Assembly (NCBI RefSeq): GCF_032854445.1
Contig: NC_088295.1
Span: 95,907,805 to 95,971,804 of the forward strand
Length of the DNA stretch: 64,000 bases
Source of the DNA: Liolophura sinensis
Taxonomy: Eukaryota; Mollusca; Polyplacophora; Chitonida; Chitonidae
Direction of reading: 5' to 3'
In this document: in pieces, positions 21,390-34,300 of the stretch
Layout: every line of letters starts with the position of its first letter
Position numbering within the stretch: the stretch's first letter is position 1
Notes under the pieces: model-generated
The model's database searches: none
The model's input: only the letters and a program-made list of their open reading frames with translations
What the model was told of the DNA's origin: nothing
Made by a program: the position numbers and the translations under genes

Positions 21390-21885
21390 GTGTGGCTAAC
21401 TGTGACGTGTGTGTGACAATGCAGACAAACTACCCAAATCACCACTACATGTGGCTAACTGTGACGTGTGTGTGACAATGCACTTAGACAAACTACCCAG
21501 ATCACCACTACATGTGGCGAACTGTGACGTGTGTGTGACAATGCACTTAGACAAACTACCCAAATCACCACTACATGTGGCTAACTGTGATGTATGTGTG
21601 ACAATGAACTTAGACAAACTACCCAAATCACCTCTAGGTGTGGTGAACTGTGACGTGTGTGTGACAATGCACTTAGACAAACTACCCAAATCACCACTAC
21701 ATGTGGCTAACTGTGACGTTTGTGTGACAGAATGCGCTTAGACAAACTACCCAAATCACCACTACGTGGCTAACTGTGACGTGTGTGTGACAGAATGCGC
21801 TTAGACAAACTACCCAAATCACCACTAGATGTGGCTAACTGTGATATGTGTGTGACCCATGAAAATAACCTGGACAAACTCCCAA
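21355..21885. repeat. Tandem repeat, about 63-bp unit, overlapping the PRDM10 stop codon
   Basis: About 8 units of acaaactacccaaatcac, cactacatgtggctaact and gtgacgtgtgtgtgacaa. The first unit contains the last PRDM10 codons and TAA. A shorter decayed derivative (ggacaaactccccaaact, gtgac) continues to about 22110. Confidence 0.94.
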
Positions 21886-23190
21886 AACTGTGACGTATGT
21901 GACCCATGAACCATTATGGACGAACTCTTAAACTGACGTGTGTGGCCCATAAACCGACCTGGACAAACTCCCCAAACTGTGACATGTGTGACTCATGAAC
22001 CAACCTGGACAATTTGCCCAAACTGTGACATGTGTGACCCATTAACCAACCTGGACAAACTCAACAAACTGTTACCCATGAACCAACCTGGACAAACTCC
22101 CTAAATGGTGTTGCTATGTAGTATCGTTTTCTGCGAGTCTTTGTATTGCCAGTCTGCATCTCCAGCGCCAAAGCCTTCTACAAGACTGTACGTGATTACA
22201 GAAAAAGACTTCGTGCCATGCTTTGATAGTGCCATGCTTTCATAGTGCCTCATTGATGAGATGTTCCAGTATATGCTCTTCCTTGACAATTTCAAGTATT
22301 GACTGTCACATATTAATGTGCTGTTGAGGCTAACGGCTTGTTTTGTCCACGCAGTAAATGGACACATAAGTATTCCCAGCACTATATGTAGGTACGAAAC
22401 TATGTTCCTGCTCTCATGCACTTACAATGTTTACTTTTAATTTATTGTTTGAGTTTATTTCTTAGTTGTGATTTCCATGCATTTCTTCCTTGATAGTTTA
22501 AGGAGCAAATTAGTAATATAGGAATCTGACACATCACACAAGGCAAGAGTTTGGAGTGAAATTGAGAGAAGAAGCGATTTTCTTTGTGAGTGAAATACAC
22601 TCAGTAGAATCACTTCAGTGTTTTGTGTCTTGATTAATCGCTTCCGTGTTTACACCGTCATTAAGGGTTTGGTATCCAGATTTAGCTACTAGCCCTAATC
22701 ATAAAGATTAAACAGTATGTCACCAGGAGGGCTTCGGAGAAACGTAATAGCGACCTTAAATCCACCAAAAACAATGGATTCACTGCCCTAGCCAATCTCC
22801 CACCGGCTGCCCGGTAGGACTATAGCTCAGCGGGTGACGTCATCGATGGCCAACCCAATTCAGGCTGGACTAAATAACCTGGGAATTCATATCAAAATAA
22901 TGTCATTTTCAAGATGGATTCTACCTACACAGAAGCAAATATACTATCGTATGAATTTGAACCCATAGTGGAGGACATTGAAGTTACGATTTATGACACT
23001 GGTATCTCTGGACTTCGTGGACTTCAGATTCCGAGTTAAATTTGATCTTTGTCCAGACATTTCCACCCATCCGTGGCAATACAAATTGATAAACTATGCC
23101 TCTATCCTGTGTTATACTGTACATGCCGTGTGTTTATCTTAAAATTTAGTGTTTATTCACTATTCTTTACCTCTGTCGCTTCACAATAAA
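21390..23190 (+). other. Probable PRDM10 3' UTR with AATAAA at 23185-23190
   Basis: After the stop codon come a 63-bp array, degenerate shorter repeats, then unique AT-rich sequence. The first canonical AATAAA that I noticed is in tcacaataaatatg at 23185-23190. The UTR extent is inferred, not seen. A perfect CRE palindrome TGACGTCA lies at 22835-22842 next to tagctcagcgggt; its role is unknown. Confidence 0.35.
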
Positions 23191-23629
23191 TATGAACTAG
23201 CAGTACATGTTATTGTCAGCATTGTGAATAGCCTCTGCCTGTAACCTCATATAGTCGAGTACAATGAGGACAATATAAATACACGTGCCATGTGGACGTC
23301 GGCATTAGTGTACAGAGATTACTATCCATCAGTTTTCAGTTCAGTTATTAATATTTTATAACTACTGGGTGCAGGCACCGGGGTGGAAATTGTTGGACTT
23401 GTATGACATCACTGAGCAGAGACCGCTGACTGTTGACGAAAAAAAAATGTATTAAACCAGTCTCATTATCTAGTGATTTTACGTGCCATGTTACTCAGAT
23501 TAATATAACCTTTTTCAATATTTTTTACACTCAATTTAATAACATATACAGGGCTAGCTAATTACATGTATGAATAAATAATATATCTTGGACACTAATC
23601 CTTTAACGACTGATATTATCTGTCTTAGC

Positions 23630-24120
23630 TGGTAACTTCCTTACAGAGTGTCATTAGTCACTAGCTGATATTGAGATTCTGTGATGTACTTGATCACTTA
23701 CCTGCGAAGAGTCATTATTGACTGGCTGATATTGAGATTCTGTGGTATACTTGATCACTTACCTACACACTGTCATTATTGACTGACTGATATTGAGATT
23801 CTGTGGTATACTTGATCACTTACCTACACACTGTCATTATTGACTGACTGATATTGAGATTCTGTGGTATACTTGATCACTTACCTACACACTGTCATTA
23901 TTGACTGACTGATATTGAGATTCTGTGGTATACTTGATCACTTACCGACACACTGTCATTATTGACTGGCTGATATTGAGATTCTGTGGTATACTTGATC
24001 ACTTACCTACACACTGTCATTATTGACTGACTGATATTGAGATTCTGTGATGTACTTGCTCACTTACGTGCAAAGTGTCATTAGTGATTGGCTGAAATTG
24101 GGATTCTGTGATGTACTTTT
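23630..24120. repeat. Minisatellite, 61-bp unit, intergenic
   Basis: About 8 units of ttgactgactgatattga, gattctgtggtatacttg and atcacttacctacacact. The central copies are almost identical and the outer ones diverged, as expected if the middle expanded most recently. Confidence 0.96.
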
Positions 24121-27100
24121 TTCAGTTAAACCATAGCACCTCGCCGGGGGACAGAATAAGGTCGTAACGTATGAGTGTAACTAAACCATAGCAACGCGTT
24201 GGGGGACAGTGTGAGGTCCTAACGTAAGGCTGTAGCTAAACCATAGCACCTCATATATCGGGACATTGTGAGGTCCTAAAATAAGGCTGTAGCTAAACCA
24301 CAGCACCTCGTCGGGGGACAGTGTGAGGTCCTAATGAGTGAGTGCTTGGGGTTTAACGTCGTACTCAGCAATTTTTCAGTCATATGACCACGAAGGAATC
24401 ATTAGGATGCATGTACGTGTAATGTGCCTCCTTGTTGCAGGACGGATTTCCACCGCTCTTTTATTCTTTTATTTAGTACTGCTTCACTGAGACGACTTAC
24501 CGAAGGCAAGTAAGCCGCCCCGCCCGAGCCATTATACTGATACGGGTCAACCAGTCGTTGCTCTATCCCCTTCATGCTGAACGCCAAGCGAGGAAGTTAC
24601 AACTTCCTCTTTTAAAGTCTTAGGTGTGACTCGATCAAGGATTGATCCTGGATCTACCGGTGACGAAGCGGACGCTCTACCAACTGTGCTATCCGGGCCG
24701 GTGAGGTCCTAATGTAAGGATGTAGCTAAACCACACCACCTCGTCGGGGGACAGTATGAGGTCCTAACCAATGACTGTAGCTAAACCACAGCACCTCGTC
24801 GGGGGACAGTATGAGGTCCTAACCTATGACTGTAGTTAAACAATAGCACCTCGTCAGGGGACAGTATGAGGTCCTCACCAATGACTAGTTAAACCATAGC
24901 ACCTCGTCAGGGGACAGTGTGAGGTCCTAACCTATGACTGTAGCTAAACCATAGCAACTCGTCGGGGGACAGTGTGAGGTCCTAACGTAAGGCTGTAGCT
25001 AAACCATAGCACCTCGTCAGGGGACAGTGTGAGGTCCTAACCAATGACTATAGCTAAACCATAGCAACTCGCCGGGGGACAGTATGAGGTCCTAACCAAT
25101 GACTGTAGCTAAACCATAGCACCTCATCAGGGAACAGTGTGAGGTCCTAAGCTATGACTGTAGCTAAACCATAGCAACTCGTCAGGGGACAGTGTGAGGT
25201 CCTAACCTATGACTGTAGCTAAACCATAGCAACTCGTCGGGGGGACAGTGTGAGGTCCTAACGTAAGGCTGTAGCTAAACCATAGCACCTCGTCAGGGGA
25301 CAGTGTGAGGTCCTAACCAATGACTATAGCTAAACCATAGCAACTCGCCGGGGGACAGTATGAGGTCCTAACCAATGACTGTAGCTAAACCATAGCACCT
25401 CATCAGGGGACAGTGTGAGGTCCTAAGCTATGACTGTAGCTAAACCATAGCAACTCGTCAGGGGACAGTGTGAGGTCCTAACGTATGACTGTAGCTAAAC
25501 CATAGCAACTGGTCGGGGGACAGTGCGAGGTCCTAACCAATGACTGTAGCTAAACCATAGCAACTCGCCGGGGGACAGTATGAGGTCCTAACCAATGACT
25601 GTAGCTAAACCATAGCACCTCATCAGGGGACAGTGTGAGGTCCTAAGCTATGACTGTAGCTAAACCATAGCAACTCGTCAGGGGAGAGTGTGAGGTCCTA
25701 ACCTATGACTGTAGCTAAACCATAGCAACTCGTCGGGGACAGTGTGAGGTCCTAACCAATGACTGTAGCTAAACCATAGCAACTCGTCGGGGGACAGTAT
25801 GAGGTCCTAACCAATGACTGTAGCTAAACCATAGCAACTCGTCGGGGGACAGTGTGAGGTCCTAACGTAAGGCTGTAGCTAAACCATAGCAACTCGTCGG
25901 GGGACAGTATGAGGTCCTAACGTAAGGCTGCAGCTAAACCATAGCAACTCGTCGGGGGACAGTATGAGGTCCTAACATAAGGCTGTAGCTAAACCATAGC
26001 AACTCGTCGGGGGACAGTGTGAGGTCCTAAGCTATGACTGTAGCTAAACCATAGCAACTCGTCAGGGGACAGTGTGAGGTCCTAATGTAAGGATGTAGCT
26101 AAACCACACCACCTCGTCAGGGGACAGTGTGAGGTCCTAACCTATGACTGTAGCTAAACCATAGCAGCTCGTCGGGGGACAATATGAGGTCCTAACGTAA
26201 GGCTGTAGTAAACCATAGCAACTCGTCGGGGGACAGTGCGAGGTCCTAACGTAAGGCTGTAGCTAAACTATAGCAACTCGTCGGGGGACAGTATGAGGTC
26301 CTAACGTAAGGCTGTAGCTAAACCATAGCAACTCATCGGGGGACAGTATGAGGTCCTAACGTAAGGCTGTAGCTAAACCATAGCAGCTCGTCGGGGGACA
26401 GCATGAGGTCCTAAGCTATGACTGTAGCTAAACCATAGCAACTCGTCAGGGGACAGTGTGAGGTCCTAACCTATGACTGTAGCTAAACCATAGCAACTCG
26501 TCGGGGACAGTGTGAGGTCCTAACCAATGACTGTAGCTAAACCATAGCAACTCGTCGGGGGACAGTATGAGGTCCTAACCAATGACTGTAGCTAAACCAT
26601 AGCAACTCGTCGGGGGACAGTGTGAGGTCCTAACGTAAGGCTGTAGCTAAACCATAGCAACTCGTCGGGGGACAGTATGAGGTCCTAACGTAAGGCTGCA
26701 GCTAAACCATAGCAACTCGTCGGGGGACAGTATGAGGTCCTAACATAAGGCTGTAGCTAAACCATAGCAACTCGTCGGGGGACAGTGTGAGGTCCTAACC
26801 TATGACTGTAGCTAAACCATAGCAACTCGTCAGGGGACAGTGTGAGGTCCTAATGTAAGGATGTAGCTAAACCACACCACCTCGTCAGGGGACAGTGTGA
26901 GGTCCTAACCTATGACTGTAGCTAAACCATAGCAGCTCGTCGGGGGACAATATGAGGTCCTAACGTAAGGCTGTAGTAAACCATAGCAACTCGTCGGGGG
27001 ACAGTGCGAGGTCCTAACGTAAGGCTGTAGCTAAACTATAGCAACTCGTCGGGGGACAGTATGAGGTCCTAACGTAAGGCTGTAGCTAAACCATAGCAAC

Positions 27101-29480
27101 TCATCGGGGGACAGTATGAGGTCCTAACGTAAGGCTGTAGCTAAACCATAGCAGCTCGTCGGGGGACAGCATGAGGTCCTAAGCTATGACTGTAGCTAAG
27201 CCATAGCAACTCGTCGGGGGACAGTGTGAGGTCCTAATGTAAGGATGTAGCTAAACCATAGCACCTCGTCAGGGGACAGTGTGAGGTCCTAACCTATGAC
27301 TGTAGCTAAACCATAGCAACTCGTCGGGGGACAGTATGAGGTCCTAACGTAAGGCTGTAGCTAAACCATAGCAACTCGTCGGGGGACAGTATGAGGTCCT
27401 AACGTAAGATTGTAGCTAAACCATAGCAACTCGTCGGGGGACAGCGTGAGGTCCTAAGCTATGACTATAGCTAAACCATAGCAACTCGTCGGGGAACAGT
27501 GTGAGGTCCTAATGTAAGGATGTAGCTAAACCATAGCACCTCGTCAGGGGACAGTGTGAGGTCCTAACCTATGACTATAGCTAAATCACACCACCTCGTC
27601 GGGGGACAGTATGAGGTCCTAACCTATGACTGTAGCTAAACCATAGCAACTCGTCGGGGAACAGTGTGAGGTCCTAATGTAAGGATGTAGCTAAACAATA
27701 GCACCTCGTCAGGGGACAGTGTGAGGTCCTAACCTATGACTGTAGCTAAACCATAGCAACTCGTCGGGGGCCAGTGTGAGGTCCTAACGTAAGGCTGTAG
27801 CTAAACCATAGCAACTCGTCAGGGGACAGTATGAGGTCCTAACCAATGACTGTAGCTAAACCATAGCACCTCGTCAGGGGACAGTGTGAGGTCCTAACCT
27901 ATGACTGTAGCTAAACCATAGCAACTCGTCGAGGGACAGCGTGAGGTCCTAACGTAAGGCTGTAGCTAAACCATAGCACCTCGTCAGGGGACAGTGTGAA
28001 GTCCAAACCTATGACTGTAGCTAAACCATAGCAACTCGTTGGAGGACAGTGTGAGGCCCTAACCTATGACTGTAGCTAAACCACAGGACCTTGTCGGGTG
28101 GATAGTGTGAGGTGCTAATGTAAGGATGTAGCTAAACCACACAACCTCATCGGGGGACAGTGTGAGGTGCTAATGTAAGGATGTAGCTAAACCACACGAC
28201 CTTGTCGGGGGACAGTGTGAGGTCCTAACGTAAGGCTGTAGCTAAACCATAGCAACTCGTCGGGGAACAGTGTGAGGTCCTAATGTAAGGATGTAGCTAA
28301 ACAATAGCACCTTGTCAGGGGACAGTGTGAGGTCCTAACCTATGACTGTAGCTAAACCATAGCAACTCGTCGGGGGCCAGTGTGAGGTCCTAACGTAAGG
28401 CTGTAGCTAAACCATAGCAACTCGTCAGGGGACAGTATGAGGTCCTAACCAATGACTGTAGCTAAACCATAGCAACTCGTCGGGGGACAGTGTGAGGTCC
28501 TAACCTATGACTGTAGCTAAACCATAGCACCTCGTCAGGGGACAGTGTGAGGTCCTAACCAATGACTGTAGCTAAACCATAGCACATCGTCAGGGGACAG
28601 TGTGAGGTCCTAACCTATGACTGTAGCTAAACCATAGTAACTCGTCGAGGGACAGCGTGAGGTCCTAACGTAAGGCTGTAGCTAAACCATAGCACCTCGT
28701 CAGGGGACAGTGTGAAGTCCAAACCTATGACTGTAGCTAAACCATAGCAACTCGTTGGGGGACAGTGTGAGGTCCTAACCTATGACTGTAGCTAAACCAC
28801 AGGACCTTGTCAGGTGGATAGTGTTAGGTGCTAATGTAAGGATGTAGCTAATCCACAGCAACTCGTCGGGGGACAGTGTGAGGTGCTAATCTGAGCATGT
28901 AGCTAAACCACACGACCTTGTCGGGGGACAGTGTGAGGTCCTAATGTAGGGATGTAGCTAAACCATAACACCTCGTCAGGGGACAGTATGAGGTCCTAAC
29001 CAATGACTGTAGCTAAACCATAGCACCTCGTCGGGGGACAACGTGAGGTCCTAACGTAAAAATGTAGCTAAACCATAGCACCTCGTCGGGGGACAGTGTG
29101 AGGTCCTAATGTAAGGATGTAGCTAAACCACACGGCCTTGTCGGGGGACAGTGTGAGCTCCTAATGTAAGGATGTAGCTAAACCATAACACCTCGTCAGG
29201 GGACAGTATGAGGTCCTAACCTATGACTGTAGCTAAACCACAGCACCTCGTCGGGGGATATTGTGAGGTCCTAATGTAAAAATGTAGCTAAACCACAGGA
29301 CCTTGTCGGGGGACAGTGTGAGGTCCTAACGTAAGGCTGTAGCTAAACCATTGCTCCTCGTCAGGGTACAGTGTGAGGTCCTAACCTATGACTGTAGCTA
29401 AACCATAGCAACTCGTCGGGGGACAGCGTGAGGTCCTAACGTAAGGCTGTAGCTAAACCATAGCACCTCGTCAGGCTGGG
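24120..29480. repeat. Large minisatellite, 55-bp unit, about 90 copies, intergenic
   Basis: Units of tgtagctaaaccatagca, actcgtcgggggacagtg and tgaggtcctaacctatga c. Sub-types differ at aacctatgac / aacgtaaggc / aaccaatgac / aatgtaagga and at gcaactcg / gcacctcg. Blocks of about 0.77 kb (around 25740-26500 and 26510-27230) and about 0.6 kb recur nearly verbatim, so the array has higher-order structure. Confidence 0.97.
24337..24700 (-). mobile_element. tRNA-derived SINE (family A), full length, inserted in the 55-bp array
   Basis: Read on the minus strand it has a tRNA-like head (ggcccggatagcacagtt, ggtagagcg; B-box-like ggatcaatcc), a middle region, and a 3' end of atatgactgaaaaattgc, tgagtacgacgttaaacc, ccaagcactcactcatt. 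It is flanked by the 14-bp direct repeat gtgaggtcctaatg (24323-24336 and 24701-24714). It sits inside one unit of the array and has not been co-amplified. Confidence 0.93.
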
Positions 29481-29830
29481 GCTAAACCACATACCGCAAC
29501 TTGTCGGGGACAGTGTGACTTTCTGAGGTATAGCTGTAATTGACCACCTTTGTAATGCTGCGAGATATCAGGTATTCCACAGAGAACAGGTCCGTGTTTT
29601 TCACGAAATGGGACTAGATCTAGGTGCAGAATTGCTTTTTCACATGAGATCTGTAATATTGGAGCATAGGTTGTAACGAGAATTTCCAAGTCATGTTGTC
29701 TGTCTGGCTGAGAAAAGCAAATAGTGCCCTTTAATGGATGGCTGAGTCAGTCAGCTATTTTTTGTAGCTGGAGTGGCCATCATATTGTTCCACGTCGTCA
29801 CGCTTCAGCTCAAATCAGCTACAATTACAG
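29481..29830. other. Intergenic unique sequence between two arrays
   Basis: About 350 bp of unique sequence; one minus-strand open frame of 72 codons with no recognisable features. Nothing else seen. Confidence 0.4.
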
Positions 29831-30505
29831 CACATATTACTGTGATACAGTAAAAGTTACAATAACGGTACACATTAATGTGATACAGTAAAAATTACAT
29901 TAACGATACACAATACTGTGAGACAGTAAAAAAAACTACAGTAACGGTACACATTACTGTGATTGATACAGTAAAAATTACAGCAACGATACACATTACT
30001 ATGATACAGTAAAATTACAGCAACGATACACATTACTGTGACAGTAAAAAATTACAGTAATGGTACACATTACTGTGATACATTAAAAACTACAGTAACG
30101 ACACACATTACTGTGATACAGTAAACATTACAGTAACGATAAACATTACTGTGATACAGTAAAAATTACAACAACGGGACACATTACTGCGATACAGTAA
30201 AAATGACAACAACGGAACACATTATGGTGATGCAGTAAAAATTAAAGTAGCAGTACACAGTACTGTGATACAGTAAAAAATTACAATAACGGTACACATT
30301 ACTGTCATACAGTAAAAAATACAATAACGGTATATTTTACTGTGGTACAGTGAAAATTAAAATTGCGGTACATATTACTGTGATACAGTAAAAATTACAA
30401 AAACCGTACACATTACTGTCATACAGTAAAAATTACAATTAAGGTACATGTTACTGTGATACAGTAAAAATTACAGTCACGATACACATTACTGTGATAC
30501 AGCTG
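29830..30505. repeat. AT-rich minisatellite, about 38-bp unit, with internal dyad
   Basis: About 17 imperfect units of acacattactgtgataca plus gtaaaaattacagtaacg. Each unit carries the inverted repeat ttactgt-gat-acagtaa. Divergence is higher than in most other arrays here. Confidence 0.93.
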
Positions 30506-30979
30506 TACATGCACCTTATGTGAGGACTTTGTCCAAACACAGTATCTAATATTTCGATCATTTTTTGTATTATTTTGATTTTTTTTTTCTTTCTCTGGTG
30601 TACTACCAGGTTTTTAACATTTAGGCCTATGTCGACATGAGTATATAGTGTGTTTTCTTATCTTTTTTCCCCAAATATCTTATTACATGTAACTTTTATG
30701 CATGTATATGAAAAAAAATAATTGTGGGTGTCATTTACACATCTGTCATTGTTTTTCCTCTCAGCATATGTAGCCTTTGGCTAATGCTAATTTTTTGCAA
30801 CCAACTGAAATTAAATACAAAGATTTTGAGATCTGAGATTTGAGTAGTATGTCTTTTAGAAGTCCCCCTCGCACGGTTGACGAGAGAAACTCAGGTAGGC
30901 CTGAGGTAACTGCAGTCTGCGCCATGTGAGCGAGTACAGAGTATGCCAAATATGTGGGGTGAAAAAAGTCCGAATCCGA
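30506..30979. other. Unique AT-rich sequence upstream of REXO2
   Basis: Contains T-runs and an A-run near 30710. Minus-strand open frames at 30761-31066 have no recognisable domain. No feature supported. Confidence 0.35.
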
Positions 30980-31195
30980 CTGTGAGCAGTCTCCATTGCG
31001 TACTTTTGATAAATACTGCCTGTAGTGACGCGACGCAGCGATGGCGCCAAACAGAATGAATATCAACTTGTCAGCACTTGAGACGAGGGAAGTTTTGATC
31101 CATTTTTGACAAAAAAATAGACGCCTTCAACTGAGGACACTACACAAAAGGCTGAACCCAGTTCTCGAGGTCAAGCAACTTTCAGTGCCTGTCGC
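30980..31195 (+). promoter_or_regulatory. Putative REXO2 promoter/5' leader with E2F-like site and upstream ORF
   Basis: The sequence becomes CpG-richer just before the REXO2 start. GCGCCAAA at 31044-31051 is an E2F-type site in reverse orientation (TTTGGCGC). An out-of-frame upstream ATG at 31041 opens a 22-codon ORF closing at TGA 31107-31109, which would sit in the leader if transcription starts upstream of it. No TATA box is obvious. The transcription start is unknown. Confidence 0.3.
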
Positions 31196-31375
31196 ATGTT
31201 ATCGCGTGGATTGCGAACGATGCTCTATGGGTGCGGACTGAACGTCAGCCGAGCAATGTCGGGTGAAGCTAGACCCGCCAGAGTTGAGGAGAAGAGCAAA
31301 TCTGTGGGCGGAGCAAGGGGGGATTCCTGTAAAGATAACAGCCATGTTAACAGGCTTGTCTGGGTGGATTTAGAG
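31196..31375 (+). CDS. REXO2: REXO2 exon 1 (presequence and first catalytic block)
   Basis: Starts at ATG 31196; the donor is ttagaggtatgg. It encodes residues 1-60 and ends [10 protein letters not shown], carrying the first two metal ligands Asp58 and Glu60. The stretch 22-50 is low-complexity and Lys/Ser/Gly-rich, probably a flexible linker after the presequence. Confidence 0.93.
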
Positions 31376-34300
31376 GTATGGGAAGATGGCACTGGGGACA
31401 TAATAAACCAAACACATTACTTACTACATGCATATGCCATATGTACTGAACGTTTAGCCTAATGGATAAGCCCTAACGGCGTTTCAATAGTCTCGCGGGT
31501 TCACGCAGATATCAGCGAGACAGGTGGAAGCTCTCGCAAACCAACGTAGATAAAGGATGTTATTTTACAGTAGCTTGCTAGATTGAATACACTTGTCTGT
31601 TGACTCGAGGGCGCCGTTGACACCTAAGTAAAATCTCGTCTTTAAGCCGATGAAGTTTGCGAGAGCTTCCACCTGTCTCGCTGATATCTGCGTGAACCTG
31701 CGAGCCTCCTGAAAGGCCGAGTTGTATGTCAGTAGCATGGAGGTAAAATAGTCTGCTTCATCTCCATGCCCCAGCGCGGCGCAATAACTCGAGAGCCTCT
31801 CATCAATGTAGTCCCTGCGAGTTCAAGTTCAGCTCATGCTGTGTTCCTCTCTGGCCGTAGGTTGGAAGGTCTTCCAGCTGCCTGTGGATGATCTTGGGTT
31901 TTCCCCGGTCTTGCTCGGTGTCCTTCCACCATAATGCTGGCCGCTGTCGTATAAGTGAAATATTCTTGAATATGGCATAAAACACCAATCAAATAAATAA
32001 ATACCTCCATGCCAGTACTGACTCTGTCTGAACGCTAAACCTGGTCTATTCCCCAAAAAATTCTTTTACGTTGGCTGTTTCTAGTCTACTGTATACATTT
32101 GCTGAATGTCATTGCCACCGCAAGCAAATTTTGTACAGAAATCTTGAACAATGCCAAGTTGACTGGGGTCATGGTGAAGAGGCAGGAAGTGATGTGAGAA
32201 AACACACGAGTTCTCTTTCAACATTTGTTTCTAACAATAGTTCATACATATGTATGCTAACTCTTATCTACAGAATGCCCAGTGTGATTTTAACCAACAC
32301 GTACCACAATTTTATGGATGGATTATAATTAAATAGCTCTGCACAATGACAACAGAGGTGAGGATTGGCCTGTACAAGCCTATGTGAGTTGTACAAAGGT
32401 AGAGCTTATCTGGTGGTGGCAGTGTTGTAAAGCATAGACAGCCGAGCATGTGCTGTGAGGAGTATGTACAAACAAGGCAAAATTTGAACAGGAAGTCATG
32501 TTTGCCTTCTCAATGCTATGCTGAATTATAGGATGGGGACTCCTCACCAGGTCGATGTCTGATGTACAGATAGGGTAAGAATTGGCCTCAGGCTTAAAGT
32601 CTCCATTGAGGAGAACAGCCCACTCAATGCCTACATATAGTCTCCATTGAGGAGAGCAGCCCACTCAACGCCTACAAGTGTACACATAAAGTCTCCATTG
32701 AGGAGAACAGCCCACTCAATGCCTACACATGTACACATAGTCTCCATTGAGGACAGCAGCCCACTCAATGCCTACACGTGTACACGTAAAGTCTCCATTG
32801 AGGAGAACAGCCCACTCAATGCCTACACATGTACATATAGTCTCCATTGAGGAGAGCAGCCCACTCAACGCCTACACGTGTACACATAAAGTCTCCATTG
32901 AGGAGAACAGCCCACTCAACGCCTACACGTGTACATAGTCTTCATTGAGGAGAACAGCCCACTCAACGCCTACACGTGTACACATAAAGTCTCCATTGAG
33001 GAGAACAGCCCACTCAACACCTACACATGTACACATAGTCTCCATTGAGGAGAACAGCCCACTCTGCACCTACACATGTACACAGTCTCCATTGAGGAGA
33101 GCAGCCCACTCAACGCCTACACGTGTACACATAAAGTCTCCATTGAGGAGAACAGCCCATTCAATGCCTACACATGTACATATAGTCTCCATTGAGGAGA
33201 GCAGCCCACTCAACGCCTACACGTGTACACATAAAGTCTCCATTGAGGAGAACAGCCCACTCAACGCCTACACGTGTACACAGTCTTCATTGAGGAGAAC
33301 AGCCCACTCGACGCCTACACGTGTACACATAAAGTTTCCATTGAGGAGAACAGCCCACTCAATGCCTACACGTGTACACATAAAGTTTCCATTGAGGAGA
33401 ACAGCCCACTCAATGCCTACACATGTACACATAGTCTCCATTGAGGAGAACAGCCCACTCGACGCCTACACATGTACACATAAAGTTTCCATTGAGGAGA
33501 ACAGCCCACTCAACGCCTACACATGTACACATAGTCTCCATTGAGGAGAACAGCCCACTCGACGCCTACACATGTACACATATAGTCTCCATTGAGGAGA
33601 GCAGCCCACTCAACGCCTACACATGTACACATAGTCTTCATTGAGGAGAACAGCCCACTCAACGCCTACACATGTACACAGTCTCCATTGAGGAGAACAG
33701 CCCACTCGACGCCTACACATGTACACATATAGTCTCCATTGAGGAGAACAGCCCACTCAAAGCCTACACATGTACACATAAAGTTTCCATTGAGGAGAAC
33801 AGCCCACTCAACGCCTACACATGTACACAGTCTTCATTGAGGAGAACAGCCCACTCCACGCCTACACATGTACACAGTCTTCATTGAGGAGAGCAGCCCA
33901 CTCAACGCCTACACGTGTACACATAAAGTCTCCATTGAGGAGAACAGCCCACTCAACGCCTACGCATGTACACATAGTCTCCATTGAGGAGAGCAGCCCA
34001 CTCAACGCCTACACGTGTACACATAAAGTCTCCATTGAGGAGAACAGCGCACTCAACGCCTACACATGTACACAGTCTTCATTGAGGAGAACAGCCCACT
34101 CGACGCCTACACATGTACACAAAGATTCTGAATGGCAAACATGGCCACCTGCTCAGAATTTTACTGGGTTTGCTGGGTAGAATTGACTAATTTCAGCCAA
34201 CAGAAGCCATTTTTGGTTCAAGGAAAGTACAATACCCTCGAAAAAGGGATTGCCTATTGAGAAAATGTCAGGTGTGAAAGATTACACAGGTTCTAAGTTA

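Noticed and set aside
22835-22842. CRE palindrome TGACGTCA as a promoter of an unseen gene
   Set aside because: A single 8-bp site with no downstream coding sequence; expected by chance often enough.
24640-24700. tRNA gene on the minus strand
   Set aside because: It has tRNA-like A and B boxes but is the head of a SINE with a target-site duplication; cloverleaf pairing is not convincing.
24120-29480. Possible CRISPR-like regular array
   Set aside because: The whole 55-bp unit is repeated; there are no unique spacers, and the context is eukaryotic.
32945-33644. Forward repeat proteins ([14 protein letters not shown] type)
   Set aside because: 51-bp array; open in three frames, intronic in REXO2.
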